From NCBI GenBank assembly GCA_023159155.1, contig JAJNNX010000006.1:1536001-1600000 (forward strand): a DNA stretch of 64,000 bases, in the 5' to 3' direction. This document shows positions 26,159 through 39,690 of the stretch, one piece after another (the stretch's first letter is position 1; the number at the start of each line of letters is the position of its first letter). This stretch comes from Ustulina deusta. Its lineage: Eukaryota; Ascomycota; Sordariomycetes; Xylariales; Xylariaceae. Under the pieces are notes generated by a model. It was not told the origin of the DNA. It did no database searches and worked only from the letters and a program-made list of their open reading frames with translations. The position numbers were made by a program, and so were the translations under genes.

Positions 26159-26630
26159 TCACCCATAGGACAAGACATATAAGCATCGACATATGTCCTT
26201 ATCCAGACCCAAATATTTCATATCAATGACACACAGGTGATCCCGCTTCACTTTGAGTGTCACTTGTCGATCGAAGAGTCCATCCCAACCAGCAGGCTCG
26301 GAACCACGCACATCGTACTTCTTGTAAGCAAGGCGGTAGTAATGCAAGGAGACATTAAACCAACAAGAACGTGCTACGTTGTGATTACCCACATTCAGGG
26401 CTATTTTCACGGTAATGATTCTTTGGGATCTTATCTCAGCTCAGTTATTCGCCCTTTCCCTACGACAAAACTGGTCATTGGTCTCTTCGGCCGGGTGCCT
26501 AATGTCACGTCGAGTTGAGCGTCTGTTAATAGTGACTGGGGGGGAGGGGGTTTCTTGTGTGTATTGCTCTCCTTTCCGAATAATAACGGTGCGAGGTCCA
26601 AGGCAGTTACAATAGTGGTCAGAAGAAACA
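26159..26630 (-). CDS. Possible small secreted protein, split by an intron (doubtful)
   Basis: On the minus strand an ATG near 26630 starts MFLLTTIVTALDLAPLLF, which resembles a signal peptide, and its frame runs to a stop at 26431. A second minus frame from about 26410 to 26159 contains NVSLHYYRLAYKKYDVRG and four cysteines, with protein-like composition. The two are in different frames and would need an intron between them. I could not identify a convincing donor and acceptor pair. No family is recognised. It may be a real small secreted protein, a relic, or chance. Confidence 0.22.
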
Positions 26631-26652
26631 TGTATTTTCCATGGTGACCCAA

Positions 26653-29600
26653 CCTAACATACCAATAAACAGCTCGTCCGTGTTTATAGGTTCCATATTT
26701 GTATAAGATTCAGTCACATCATGCATTCTAGAGAAAAGGTAATGTTGCAATGTTTACGGCGAGAGCCGCAACACACAAGATAGAACACCATTATTCTCGA
26801 ATGCACCGTCACAGACCGCTGTCCTTTCGGTGATTTTGACGAGAGCATGTGAAAAGTGAACGTCTACGTGTTTTGCATCCAGCCAGTCAGTCACGAGATG
26901 GCTAACTACGACTAGGTAGCCTCTGATGGTTTACATCCAGACTATTACAAATCTGCGGCAGGCTCGAAGACGACCACTGGTTTTTACTGGACTTGAGCCC
27001 AAGTATGTTTTCATGCATGGTTGCCCAAGGCAGAATCATGGTGAAGGCAGGTCGACTACAAACAAACGTCCTGCATTTGTAACAGTAGTACTTTATTGTG
27101 CAACTCAGTCGGCACTTATTTTGACGAGACACTCTCATGGCTCCGGCCCTACATGTACATTCATCCTTCGCAGCAGATGTCACTTATTTTGACCGCTTTC
27201 GCTTGATATGTTGTAACTATTGCCTGGTATCCCTTGAAGTCACCGCCCCTTTTTGGCAATGTCACGGTAGGGTTTACTGGACTACTATTATGTGAGCTAT
27301 GACGTTGCAGAGGTATCCATGTGTACTGCCTTAAGTTCAAATTGAGGCTTGCATGAAAACGACGGTAGGGATCGGGAATTATGATAGGTAGGATGTAGTT
27401 AAAGACACTACACACTACATAGGTACACCAGAGGATTTATGCCCAATACCATACTTCGTGGGTCCAAGCTACAACCTTAGCGGGCCAAGCGCGCACTGTT
27501 GTCTGGCTTGCCGCCTTATAGTACAGTCATAGAGACCCAATACAAAGGGAAAGAAGCCACTGGCTATTCAGATTAGACTCGGATGCCTTAATAAAGTCTT
27601 CCCGGTGGATTATCCACGTAAAGTACCACAACGAATAGATAACCAAGAACAGCGACCTCCTTGCGACCTCCCTACGACCTCTTAGATAGGCGATACAAAT
27701 AGGAGCGAGGCTTTATGAGTTGGCATGCCTAGCCTTCGCTGCAGCTGCAGCCACATTATCGGTCTATACTTCACTGTGATCGGGAACTGCTTTGTTTATG
27801 TGGCCAGTGTTTGCTCGCCTTACATTGCTGAACGTTACACCTTAACCCGGAATGCCTCAAATAACACATATAGAGTTACATCGCTTCTTACCTACACGCG
27901 AACCAATCACCAGGGCGGACAAAGATACAGCGGCTCGATCAGAACGTGGGAAATCAAGCGATGTTTAACCTATGTGTTACCATTGTAAAGTGACTAATAC
28001 TGTGGATTAGCCGTGGAACTTGAACCATGAAGCACGATGCATACACCATACCTTTTAGCATCACTTGAACTGGTCCAACGCGATAAATGCCATATAAACT
28101 CTAGATTAGAGCCCTGACGCATATCCTTCCCTTGAATTCTAGCAAGCCAATCACCTTGTTCATCGGATATCAGGTATCCTGAGAGTGCGAAAACAATATT
28201 GGTTGCCTTAACGCCATTCGACCACAGAGTGCTGTCCGCGCTGCCTTGATATGCAAGAAACCGTGGTATTACCAAATAATCTGCCCCTGCTGACGGCCTG
28301 CTGTGCTTCCCTACTAGCAAAAACGACCACATGGGAAGCATGCGCGACAGTGATAAGTGAGGGGCGGATGTCATTCCTGACAAACACATTCCAAGACATC
28401 CCTCCCGACAGACCTGACGGCTAGTTGTACTTGCCCGTCTCCCTATTGCTCACTGGCCCGAGCCTGTGATGCAAGACGCAACCTTTCACCTCTTTTCGGC
28501 CATTATATGTATGACCTGTCATCCGAATTCAGACGAACCATACACTGCGCCACGCCGAGCCAGCATCGAAGAGGACGACGACACTAGACCGAACAGTGGG
28601 CGAGGCAAGAAGGCGTCGCACGAAAACGGCCGGACAAAGAATGAACCCGCTGACCGGGTCTTCACTTCGAAACAAGCGGCGCTGCCGTGATCTCAAACCC
28701 TTGGCATGCTGAATCATTCCAAAAAGAAGCCTTGCAAGGCGTCTGAGACAAAGCACGGGGTTGCCGCGCAAAACACCATTCCGAAGGGAGGATGGAAGGG
28801 AATGTGGAACACCTTGTGAACGATCAGTCGAACGCTTTGTTGCAATATATGTAAGGTGCGTCCATGCGCGCCGCACAGCCAATGTAACAGATCCGATGTG
28901 ACAAGTTCCTTTTGATCCGGATTATGCGTGTCAAGGGCCGCCAACCCATCGGAACTTCCCCGGACTCGCAAACCTTATTGATGGCGTCAAACCTTCGCCG
29001 CAAGCCCCCCTCATTCCTGGCTCGAGCGGCCTCACCGGTGAAAATAGCTGGATGCGCTGCACACACCGACGTTCCAACGTCGACAACCCCCCCTCCCCCG
29101 GCGTGCTGCAGCGCAAGTCTCTCGCATGCTTGCTTACGGATGCGGTGAGGCAGATGAATACGATACGGCAGGGAGGGAGAGCGACCTAAGGGAGCGGTGA
29201 AGCAGATTATACCACATTCAGTCGCCGTGAGTGCGCCGAAACTATATCGCGGAGGCTCACACCGAGGAAGAAGGGCGCTCTCTGCCAGGACCCTCGGCCT
29301 AACCAAAAACGATGCCTTTCGGACCCACGCCGAAGCCGTTGCATCTGCCTCACTCGCCCAGTTGTTTCTCACTGTGGGACATTGGAGACGCAGGACGAGA
29401 TGCACGTGGAAGATATCCCTACCAACGGACACGACATGACGGGGAGCTGTCATGTCCCCGCGTTCGGGTATCGTTCGGGTATGGATGGCCACGCGCGTAC
29501 TCTGTCCAATTGGAACCGGTGGGACGTATTCCCGCGGGCGCGCGTCAGGCAGCAGCAGCTGATATGTCATGTCATGTCACCGCTTCTCGACAGAGAAGGG

Positions 29601-32600
29601 ATTCTAGAATAGTTGCCTTACGGCTAGCTGGGCGGGCTAGGCTAAGCTGGATAACAGAACTACCGGTGGCTATTATGTACCAGACCTTGGTCAGCAAATG
29701 GCTGGCGGGCTGTGCGGCCTAAATACTCCGTTTGACCGTCGTTGTTTTGTTCAAGCATGAACCCAGTCTCGCGCGGATCCCATGGGCGATTGGCACTGCA
29801 CTAGGTACCGGAGCTAGAGGCGCTATGATACAGTTTATCAGGGGTTTAGATCCCTATGTAATGAATACCCATGTCTATGTCTCCAGACAGTATCTATAGT
29901 TAGCAGGTAGAAATAGGCATAACAACCCGGTGGCAATGAGTCGCGTAGTTACGAGGTATCAGTAGTGTTCGCTATGTAATGATCCGCGTATGGATACCGT
30001 ACTGGGCTAGGAGTCTGTGCTTTGCCGTAATTATTATTAGTAATGTACTGACGTCTGTGTGTGTATAGTGTAGTGTATGCGTAAGGCAAACATTGGTTTG
30101 GATGCCTTTGGGCCGGACCCCGGTTTAGTACCTGTCTGCGTATGTTTTAGGTGGGAATTCAATTAAATGTTCTCGTATGGAGGGTAGCATCCGGTACTCC
30201 TCATGTGATTGTGACGCAACTAAATCTGTATCTAACTGACCGGTGTTACTAGCATCTCCATCTCCATCTGCATACCGAAGATAGGTCGCCGAAGATACCT
30301 AGGTAGGTAGGTATTGTGCATGGAATTATTGAATGAATGGGTAATTGCCTGGTTTGGGCGTAGGATAGAGCATAAATTTATGGGTTCCTGCTATGATTTG
30401 GGAAGAATCGTACCATGCCTCCTCCTTTCGACCCTCACTCAATTCATGGGCTTGGAATTTGAAGCTATTCATATATGCATGTAACACCAACTATCAAACA
30501 CGAGACTTCTGAGTGTGAGAAAGCGGTCAACCGGCGGTAGGGGTCATGAATATTGTTATTGCGCACGGGTTCTAGACTTCCTTGGTAGCTATCCCTAAAT
30601 TATATACTTACAACTACTTTACTCGTGATACTGAGCTCTGTTCACTGTGAAATATGTCGTAAGAAACCTTCGATTGCTCACAGACCTATGATAGAGAGCA
30701 TAGCTTGTGAGGTGATCGTGAAGATTGTGAATTTTCTAATTATAGTATGTAGCCAAACCCAGCACGGTCTTTGGTCTCAATCCCAAGTACAACATAAACG
30801 ACGGTGTCGATTCTGAGACAGCCTTGGTCTTCTCGTTGTTCACTATCGCCTGCAACTGGATAGTTCTAGAATACGACCGTTTGCTATTATAGTAGACAGT
30901 GAACCGATCAACTAGCTATTAAGGGATTGCATTCGCACAAACCGCATGCCGTAGCTGCTCAGAGCCTCCTTCAAGATTATGAATAGATACCTGGCCATTC
31001 TATCCATAGGTTCAGGGACTACATATCTCAAGTTGCTGACTATTTCTCACGAAATCATCAGTATCATGGTGAAACTTTAGGACACCTAGGCCATAAATGA
31101 TGCTCGCGGCCGTCGATTCAGCTCGACGACCTTGAACTCCTAGACCGGCACGAGAAATGTCTTTCTCGGCAAGCATTCGAGCCGGAAATCGGACTAGATT
31201 ACCCAGCGCCACGTATATCCTTGACATACATATACGTAAGGCACCATTGCAGCATGCGTGGCAGCTGAAGCTCGTCTCGTATTATTGTGTGGCTGAGTAT
31301 TAATATCGTCATCCCAAAGTCCCACAGCGGATGATTTACAGTATACGGATTACCGAGTCGTTTCATACCACACCGATTCCTAAATGAGGAGGCGGTTGCG
31401 GAAGGGAGGGAAGAAAATACAATCAACGGTACTAGTGACACATATGGTATGTTCAGGAAAATCAACATATCAAGTTGAGAGAGAATAAGTGCATTAATGG
31501 GGAATTATCTAAGCGTGATAAGAAGTAGGGCTTAGGTGTGCCACCTTGATAGAATTCCAATATCCGCTGAATCGCAGCACCTCCCAATTTCGGGTCAAGT
31601 TTCTTCCATCCAAAATTTTTTCTCGTTAATCCACGGGATTAAATCTGGATAAACAGTATAAGCGGTACATATCAGGCTTTAATCTCAACCAAGCCAACCG
31701 AGACTTTCTGGTGTTGTAATGTCATTCCATGACTCGACGACTGACGACGCGACATTTACTCGAATAGAAAGTCGTATTATTATCGGCCAGCTGCGTTTAT
31801 ATTCGGCCGTTCATGAGAAGAGCTCACCGCGACGCTCCAGGTCGGCCTGCCAAATCATTTGCTGTGTGCGGGGATTTTTGAGCGTCGTGACGTCTCCCCT
31901 AAGCTCATCTCCTCAGGAAAGTTGCCTTCCACGCCTAGTTGCGAAGATGGAACTTGGAATAGATCTCCCCGAAAGACATCATTGATTGAGCTTCCTACGC
32001 TTTATTCAAGATGTAAATGAGCAGTATGCGACGCTGGGCGGGCTGTTGACTCGCCATGCAAACACAATGAGTTGAAGTCTGCTTCGATTTTGGCGGCCAT
32101 GAGAGGAATTAGACGAGTGCCAGTATGGCAAAATCTCAAGTACCTAACAACTGCCTACTAGTGGTATAATGGTATATCAGTGTCTTGTCAGTTCCAACTC
32201 CCCCCCCGCCCCTCAGAACCCCTCATAACTAATGGGCTGGCAAGACACTCCCCCTGACTCCGGCATCTCTCTCAGCAACTCGCTAGGGCTCTGGCCCAAG
32301 TGGCGGTAAAACCGGTCTGCAGTCCGGGATCGAAATATGTCACGGGCGGCATCAAATGGCACGGCAGCTCGTGTACAGCAGTCAAACAACCCGGGCTCAG
32401 AACCAGGAGGAATATACTACTCAGGCAAAATGTCAAGCACCCAACAAGGTAGATATATTTTACCTTGACGTCAGCTAGACATCCAATGGGCATGGTTTAA
32501 ACACCAGAAAATACACGTATCACAGGTTTAGGGGGCTTATACGGAATAAAAGGCATGTCCTTTCGGATTTTCAGTGCCTCGTCCACTAAGTTTAGAGGTT

Positions 32601-33054
32601 CAGTGGAGCTGTGTTCAGACGGCGTACCTAGTGCGGTTCAGGGGCTATCATCGCTATGGATATCCGATGGTCTTTGGCATTTTAGTGACAATCATCTCTC
32701 TATTTGAGGGCTGATCTCGGCAACAACTGCACTGCCGTTGCAAAAAAGCTCTACTCGATATGACATCTAGCGCTGGGATTGAGCGCAGACTCTGGTATGG
32801 AAACCCCTCGGAATCGACCCCTGCTTACTTAAGCGCATTTGCCTATCTACCTCTTAGTCACAATAATGCGTAGGAGCTAGCCGGCTGACTCACAGCTCCA
32901 AGTTCAATATAGCCTGATAGTCTCAATGACCACCAACTTCTTGCTATCCAAGACAGTTATTCTTTCTTTCTTTCTCCGTCTGTCAGCATCATATTGCCCG
33001 GGTTCTATAGGCAGTTTCCCTTGTCTTCTCTGGCGCGAAAACGGGAATCAAATC
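26653..33054. other. Gene-free stretch upstream of the phosphate cyclase gene
   Basis: The 28.5-29.7 kb part is GC-rich and carries several long overlapping frames on both strands, the longest 28824-29570 on the minus strand, which I regard as chance. TACCTAGGTA occurs at 30296-30305. Pyrimidine-rich sequence near 32,950-32,980 fits a fungal transcription start region for the downstream gene. Confidence 0.4.
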
Positions 33055-34376
33055 ATGAAACCCGACAAACCATTGCTCATAGACGGCTGTACCGGCGAAG
33101 GAGGCGGCCAGCTCGTTAGATTGGCCTGCGCACTTGCGGCCGTAACGTCGCGGCCAATACGGGTCACTAACATCAGAGGAAATCGATCCCGAGGAGGAGG
33201 TGAGCACACTTCATCAGAAGTACGGGGAAAGCTGCTGAATTCATCATCGCTTAAGGCTTGAAGTCGCAACACGTCTCCGCAATTGAATGGCTTGCCAAAG
33301 CTACTGGGGCCGAGGTCAACGGGCTTGCGGTGGGGAGTCACACACTGGAGTTTAGGCCTAGAGCGCCTCCGACAGTATTGAAGGATCGAAGGGTTGTCAT
33401 AATGCCAGAGAGCCCTGGCGCGAGCACGCTGCTCATCTTCCAGGCTGTCTTCCCGTACCTTCTGTTCTCTGGGAATGAGAACGGCGATCCCATTGAGCTC
33501 GAGATCAACGGAAGCACAAACCCTTCTTTCTCGCCATCCTACGAGTATCTCGACCAGGTCTTATTGCCCACGTTACAGGAAAGATTCGGCATCGTGGTCG
33601 AGCGACAGTTGAAGAAGCGGGCCTGGACTACTGGACCCTTAAGCCAGGGGACCATCTGGCTGAAATTTCAGCCGATACCGCCTGGCCAGACCTTGAGACT
33701 GGTAAAGCCATGGAATGACAAGCCCCAACCGGGGGATCTCGGCAAGATGAAGCGGATCGACGTCAGCATGTTGGTCCCGTACGCGATGCGTGAGCCAATG
33801 GAGAAGGCGATGGTTGAATACCTCGGCCACGAATTCCCAGAAGCCGATATCAACTTCGTCCTGAACGAGGAGAGTGGCCATGACGCGCGAATGTATGCAC
33901 TCGCAGTCGCCCATTCGGAGTCCGGCTTACGATGGGGACGGGACTTCCTCTATGATAGGAGTTGGAAAAAGAAGCAAGTAACAACAATCTCTAAGGAGAT
34001 AGCCAAGACGATCACGAAACGCTTATTGGAGCAGACCGTGGTCCATGCCGCTGCCGTTGACGAGTACCTTCAGGATCAACTGGTGGTATTCCAGGCGCTG
34101 GCAGAGGGGAGAACGACTTATTGGAGCCGAGGAACTGAGGGGTCGGATGCCGACGCACAGCCAGATCGCGCAGATGACATTGATGAAGTGAGTCGAGGCC
34201 TCGAGGACTTGCGTATTGGTAAAAAAATGAGAAGGGATAAAACGCATGAACCGTTCGGATTCGGTTCGACACACGCGATGACAGCCAGATGGGTTGCGAG
34301 TGAACTTCTACCGACGGTTCAGTGGTTCAATAATGGGACTGTTTGCGAAGGAGCTGGCATCTCTCTACAACTCTGA
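33055..34376 (+). CDS. rtcA: RNA 3'-terminal phosphate cyclase, 421 aa
   Basis: The family uses ATP to convert an RNA 3'-phosphate into a 2',3'-cyclic phosphate through an adenylated histidine. Two exons, 33055-33199 and 33256-34376, are split by a 56-bp intron (GTGAGC donor, TTAAG acceptor) inside the glycine-rich RGGG segment; the coding length is exactly 422 codons. Residues 10-22 (DGCTGEGGGQLVR) are the family signature. His388 in GSTHAMTA lines up with the nucleophile region of bacterial RtcA (SCHLLTN), so this is likely an active cyclase, unlike the ribosome-biogenesis paralogue Rcl1, which lacks that histidine. A charged insertion of about 45 residues precedes the histidine. An in-frame ATG at 32926 would add 43 residues with no family similarity, so I prefer 33055. 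Confidence 0.92.
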
Positions 34377-34546
34377 ATCTTCGCCAATTGTCTCTACCTT
34401 AACTGAACATCAAATTGGTGATGAAAGCTCAACCTACCTAGCTCACTCTCCGAGAACTGGAACGCGAAATTTCATCTGTGCGATCGGGTATGCATTAGCT
34501 AGGGTGAGCGTCCCCTCCCCTTGATATTAATCCCAATCCGATAGGC

Positions 34547-35395
34547 TTACTCATATTTAACATCAGCACCCTGACACATCCCATTCCAAACCCAAATCCC
34601 CTGGTTCACGGCAGCAGAGTAGCCCGGATCGCCAGTTTCCGTCATCACTACGAGCCTGAAGGCATACATCGAGAGATCAACTCTGTCCTCTCTGATTGGA
34701 TCCTGTAGCGCTTCCAACACGTCTTTGGGACCTGTCCTAAACCCACGTGTGCGTATCCCGATACCTCGCCCAATCGACTTAGTCCTTGCACCCAACCTGA
34801 CTAGCGTTCAAAATCCAAGAGCCCGGCAGCCGTGAACGTCTCCCAGTTCTTGATTCGCTAAGCAGAATGCGCGTCGTCCGGGTTGAGGAGGCTAGGACTT
34901 AAGAATCTTGTCCAGAGGGCTTTCTCTATATCAGCCAGTAGCAGCCTACCCCAGCGTCTCATCCTAAAATACGAATGTGTCCTCTTCACTGGGACTTGGG
35001 ATACTCACGAGACCGGTCCCAGAACCCGATTTCGCCGTCCGGGAGTCGCCAGAGAAAGAAATCCAGTTCCGCATACCCCCTGATGGCATGATTCCAACTC
35101 GAACCCTGGGGATTAGCTCAACCGAGATCCAGAAGTCATCGGTTCGCTTTGGGACGGAAAGAGGAAGGTCCGGATGGGGGAGCTGAGAACGAGCAATCCC
35201 TGCTCTATCCTCCTCGTTTGCATGAGGTTTGGGCACCATTGGCTTATCATTGTCGTGACCGCCACTCTCGTGTAGCTGTTGTTGACTTAGCGAATCCCTT
35301 CCACTCTCTTTGTCATGCTTGCTCGCTCCGTACCCTGTTGCGAAGCGGGGCACTGGACGATTGTGTAGCCAGACAGGCTGAGGCTCGCCCGTCAT
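34547..35395 (-). pseudogene. DUF3237-domain gene, apparently degraded or unusually spliced
   Basis: The first minus-strand segment (35395-35009) begins at a real ATG and carries the DUF3237 N-terminal half: DDFWISVELIPRVRVGIMP followed by RNWISFSGDS, ending before a GTGAGT donor. The last segment (34795-34547) carries the C-terminal half, with IRTRGFRTGPKDVLEALQD and DLSMYAFRLVVMTETGD. Between them, 34796-35008 should encode about 45 residues of the barrel, but no frame there looks like the family. At the end, KYE is followed by TAA and then, in the same frame, AYRIG, which resembles the usual family ending YDAYRI. The TAA lies within GTAAGC, so a final intron is an alternative reading. The function of DUF3237 proteins is poorly known. 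It is convergent with the cyclase gene, 170 bp apart. Confidence 0.6.
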
Positions 35396-38300
35396 CTCGA
35401 AGTTGGGGAAGGGGGTGTGAAAATATGGAGCTTCTCTCTGTATCTATCGATCCTCCCCGCGTAATTCACAGGAGATTTCTCTCTTGCTTGACGGTAATTT
35501 TTCCGTTCTAAGGATTCCGAATGTCCCAGATGATCCTAGTCTAGATAGATGGCTGAGCTGGACGATGTCTCCTACGCACATGCAAGAACGCGCGTCATCA
35601 GTCAGCCGAGGTAGAGCGGTGATCAGCGCGAGATGTTTACTACATAGAGCGTGTCTCTTGGGATTATTATTGACATTTTCTTTGCTCTATCACCAATAGA
35701 GTGCTGCACGGTATTTCCCGCTATTTCGCAGTGTGACCCTGACATAGAGCTACGATTTCGTCTTGTGACACCGTAAATTAATGGTCGTTGACACTGCTTG
35801 CCAGCTGAAGCTTTGACACTGTGAGAGTCAATGATATAAGTCCAGCTGGTCTTAGCAAGTGAGGACCAACATATTTACGTTCCTGACAGAAGATGACAAC
35901 GATATTAGGCAGATGTGTATATAATTATCTCCTGGAGATTATGTATTTCTAAATTTGGATTGGTACTTAAAGTGTACTACTCTTCATCTCGGGCAAGGGG
36001 CACGCAACCGAGACATAACTAATATATCATAAGAAATATATTGACATGCCACCACCAATCAAGTGGGGGTTTTCTTATAATTCGTAAAAAAGCAGTCAGC
36101 TGATAGGGAGACCCAGCTCGTAATATGCAGGGGACACCACAATCGTGGGAGAGAAGAAAAAGATCGAAAGCCATCCAAGTGGTATTGTCAAGGGCCTCGT
36201 GGTGAACCCTGTCCAGACCATTCGCCTAAAGATTATAGCTGGGGTTCTTTTGCATTGCCAACACTTTGCAAACATGAAAGGGTCTCCAAGAAATATCCCT
36301 GGTGCCCTTGGCACTCTTGGTACCCGTCAGGTACTGGCGGGTCTAGAGCTCAACCCCAGACGTCGTCTCCTCCGGCTGGATACTGCGTCATCTATTCGTT
36401 GAAGTGATCGCAGCGATCGAATGCTAAAACCAAGACAAGTTACCTCGATAATGTAGTTTCATAAGAACTACCTATATTAAGTGACGACACTAGTGGTCTT
36501 TTAGTCTTGATCAAAGGGCGCGTAGATACGCTTCCATCTTGCCGTCTTTTCTAGAAACGCCATTCGATTCTCTTCAATATAGAGCTATATGTCCCTGACA
36601 CATTAGAATATCGTCTAATTGCGGAAGTCGGAGTTTCTCACCACTAAATGTCATGTAGTGCAATAAGCAAAGCCACGTATCGTGACCCTGATTAAATAAT
36701 TTGTTACGGAGTTGACAACTGGTGGGCTATAAATTGCCACGACATGTTTGCACCATGCGGATGAGAGACGTTCCAACGAGAGTCATTGGTTCGATTAGCA
36801 TCAGTATCATCCTGCTAAGCATCGGTAGGCCCAGTCCAAGTAACAGGGCACTCATCCAACAGGTCTTCAACGTTCAATATAGTAGGAGTAATAATATCAC
36901 AACCTGGGGGTTGCCTTACGTCTGCTAGGTAGCCCCTGATCTGCTACGTCGAATAAGCCAGCGAAATGGAAACGAGGTTGCGTGTTCAAAACTGACACGG
37001 TCCATCAATCTAAGAAGTAGGCTTCCTTCGTCCTTGCTGTCACCGACTACGACTTCTCATTTCCTATGTCCTAGATGCCGTATTTACTACGCTCTGGGAT
37101 GTGCGCGACGCCTCGTACCTACAGCAAAAGATAACAATGGCTTGGTCTATCTCGCGTGATCTTTTCTTTCTATGGTCCCCATTCAGCTCTTTTTTCTAGG
37201 AGTAGAGGGTCATCAGATGTTATCATCTCCCCCAACACAAATCAGGGGGTAGATCCGTGTCGTGTATGAATCAGCAGAGCGTTACAGCGATGTGCTGACT
37301 GGTTGGCGAACTAGACGCGCTGTGATATGGCGGTGACTTGGGGTCAAGGGTCAAAAAGAACACCCTGTGAGATTCAGTCGTAAAGGGGCAAGGAAAAGAC
37401 TCCTGCGTCATCTTCCTAGACTTAACGAGGACGATATGCCAAGCGTGCCATCATGGCAAAAGGTACACTATCACAATACAATCCCCTATACAATCTCGGG
37501 GACTGACCAACACGTTGAACGAGGGGGTTGGCGATGCCTCTGAGAGGGTGCGCTGTCCTGACCAGCCTGACATGCAGATTTCTATGACTGCAGCTTACGC
37601 AAGGAAAGGAATGGGGGAGTTGTTAGCCTTATTGTACCTAGATCAGCGTAGAGTATTGATACCTGACCTGGGGTAGCAGATCTAATATACTTGGTGCGCA
37701 ATAGCACACAATCCGGACCACACAAGAAATGCAGATTAGGCCCTGCATGGGCGTGAGCCGTATCGATAGTGAAGCTACTCGTTCACTAGCAAAGATAAAT
37801 GCTTACGTGCAAGGCAGGCGAAAAGACGGCAACGGATAAGCCAAAAACATGAGTAGATGGCTGAAAAATCTGACATCCATTGACAAAGTAACCAATCATG
37901 AGCAGGAGAACTGACGCCAGCTCAATGGGGGTGACGGTATTTGAGTCACTGCTGACGATTATTGGGGGTGTTGCTCTTCCTGATTGTCGGGTGAGACGAT
38001 GGACCCTGCTGCATTGGATCGTGTGGACTGGCTACAGGTCCGCTGCTGAAGGACGAGACGATGAGGAACATGTCACTATTTTGCTTGGTATTGCAACCCT
38101 CCTGCAGAGCAGCTTACGAACCAGCTCTAGTGTCGCATGCGACGTCCCTGCAGGTGTTGGTCAGCCTTGCCGCCCCCCTAAAATTCTAGCAAGGCTATTC
38201 ACGCCTCGTAATAACTCAATTTGCAGACGCCACTGACATCAACAGCTGTACTAATGCTGCTTTTGGAACCCGCAAGAACACGTAATACATCGATACAGGG

Positions 38301-39392
38301 ACCGGGCCGCAGGATAGATCCGAAAGCGGAAGGAAACATCGTGGGGAAGAGCAAATGGGAACTCCTGGCTATTTCGATGGCTCTGGGAGGTAGATTGTTC
38401 TCTAGGAAGTGCGTTGACATATATTGGAGTTCGCCCGCAACTTATGGGCAGACCATGTGCTCCTGCAGGTCTCTTTGACGCCCACAAAATGCATTCGGCA
38501 TTTCACGGGAATAGAATGAGTAAATATTCCGAAGCCGGTGGTGACCTTCGGACTCCCAAGGCAAAAAAGTAAAAAGTAGAAGAGCAAAATACGAAACGTT
38601 TATCGTGCAAGGTTTCAAGGTATCCCTTTGGCACACCAAACTTGCATAACAGAGAGGGTTGGTGATGGTCAAGGAGTCTCACCTATAAGGTCACAATATC
38701 GATAGTGATGCACAAGACACTATGTTGATTGAGACTGAGATGACAGCGGTAGGTTCTGGTGTATGACTCTTGTGCGCCTTACAACGTAGAATGTGGAATG
38801 CAGAGATGTTTGGGATTGGCCGATAGTGGCCGCATCCCGCTGAAAATATTACCTTCAACATATCCCTGGTGCCTGGTTCAAAGCAACTTTTTGAAGGCGC
38901 CTAACACCGACAGCACAGTAACTATCATGTGAGACGGTCAGTACAAGGTTGCGGGGGGAGAGAGCAAATGATTGCTGATCAACGAACGGAACAAAATGCA
39001 AACAGAGTGTTCCTCACATAGTATGCAAATAAGCATCAGGATAACCACACTGGATCAAATAGAGGTGATGGCAAAATGCCGTGAGTTTACGAGGTCTCCT
39101 TTCCACAACCCGGGGCTGCATTTTCCACCATACCCATTCACGAGGCAGCCAATAAGTGGGAGCCGCGTCTGAATTTAAGGGCGCCCTGATCGGGAGGTCA
39201 CAAGACCTTAAGTGCCCCGCAAGGGGTAGACAGATCAAAATCAGATAAGGAAAAAGCTTTGAGATGCAAGTGGATGAATATGAAGCAGTGCAACTTTACG
39301 GGCCCACGCGAAAAGTCAGAGTTCTGGCCATGAACTTGAGGACCCTGGTTTGGCCAATAACGCAATAGTCGGACTATAGAGCATCACAGCCC

Positions 39393-39690
39393 TCATCCCC
39401 ATGTAGGCACTTTAGGCATAGGTCGATGGTTGGTAAATAACGATGAAAATGGAAGTTGTGCAATTGCCGTCGGGGGCCAAGGTTTGAGTTGAATGGCGGT
39501 GTACAGGACGGAAAGGCCGAAGCTGAACCCGATGCCTGTGCGTCCTGGCTCACAGATGCTCTTCCGTTGGCCCACTAGGGCTTTGTTTTGAAGAGCTGGA
39601 ATGACGGCAACTAGGAATAACCAGCAAAAGCCCATGCGCAGTCTCTTTGCGAAACCCGAGGGAGAGGAGTCAGCGGTCGGATTGTGGCCG
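39393..39690 (-). other. Open segment with two hydrophobic stretches, possible exon or relic
   Basis: The frame encodes MGFCWLFLVAVIPALQ and then TGIGFSFGLSVLYTAIQL, both suited to membrane segments, and ends in a stop at 39393. It is on the same strand as, and downstream of, the hydrophobic segment at 40435-40671, so the two could be pieces of one membrane protein. No family was identified. Confidence 0.25.

Noticed and set aside
28824..29570. 248-codon minus-strand open frame
   Set aside because: It lies in GC-rich DNA where several frames on both strands are open together. The protein has no domain, hydrophobic core pattern or family resemblance.
32926..33054. N-terminal extension of the phosphate cyclase from an upstream ATG
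   Set aside because: In frame, but the added residues have no family similarity and overlap a pyrimidine-rich leader typical of fungal 5' ends.
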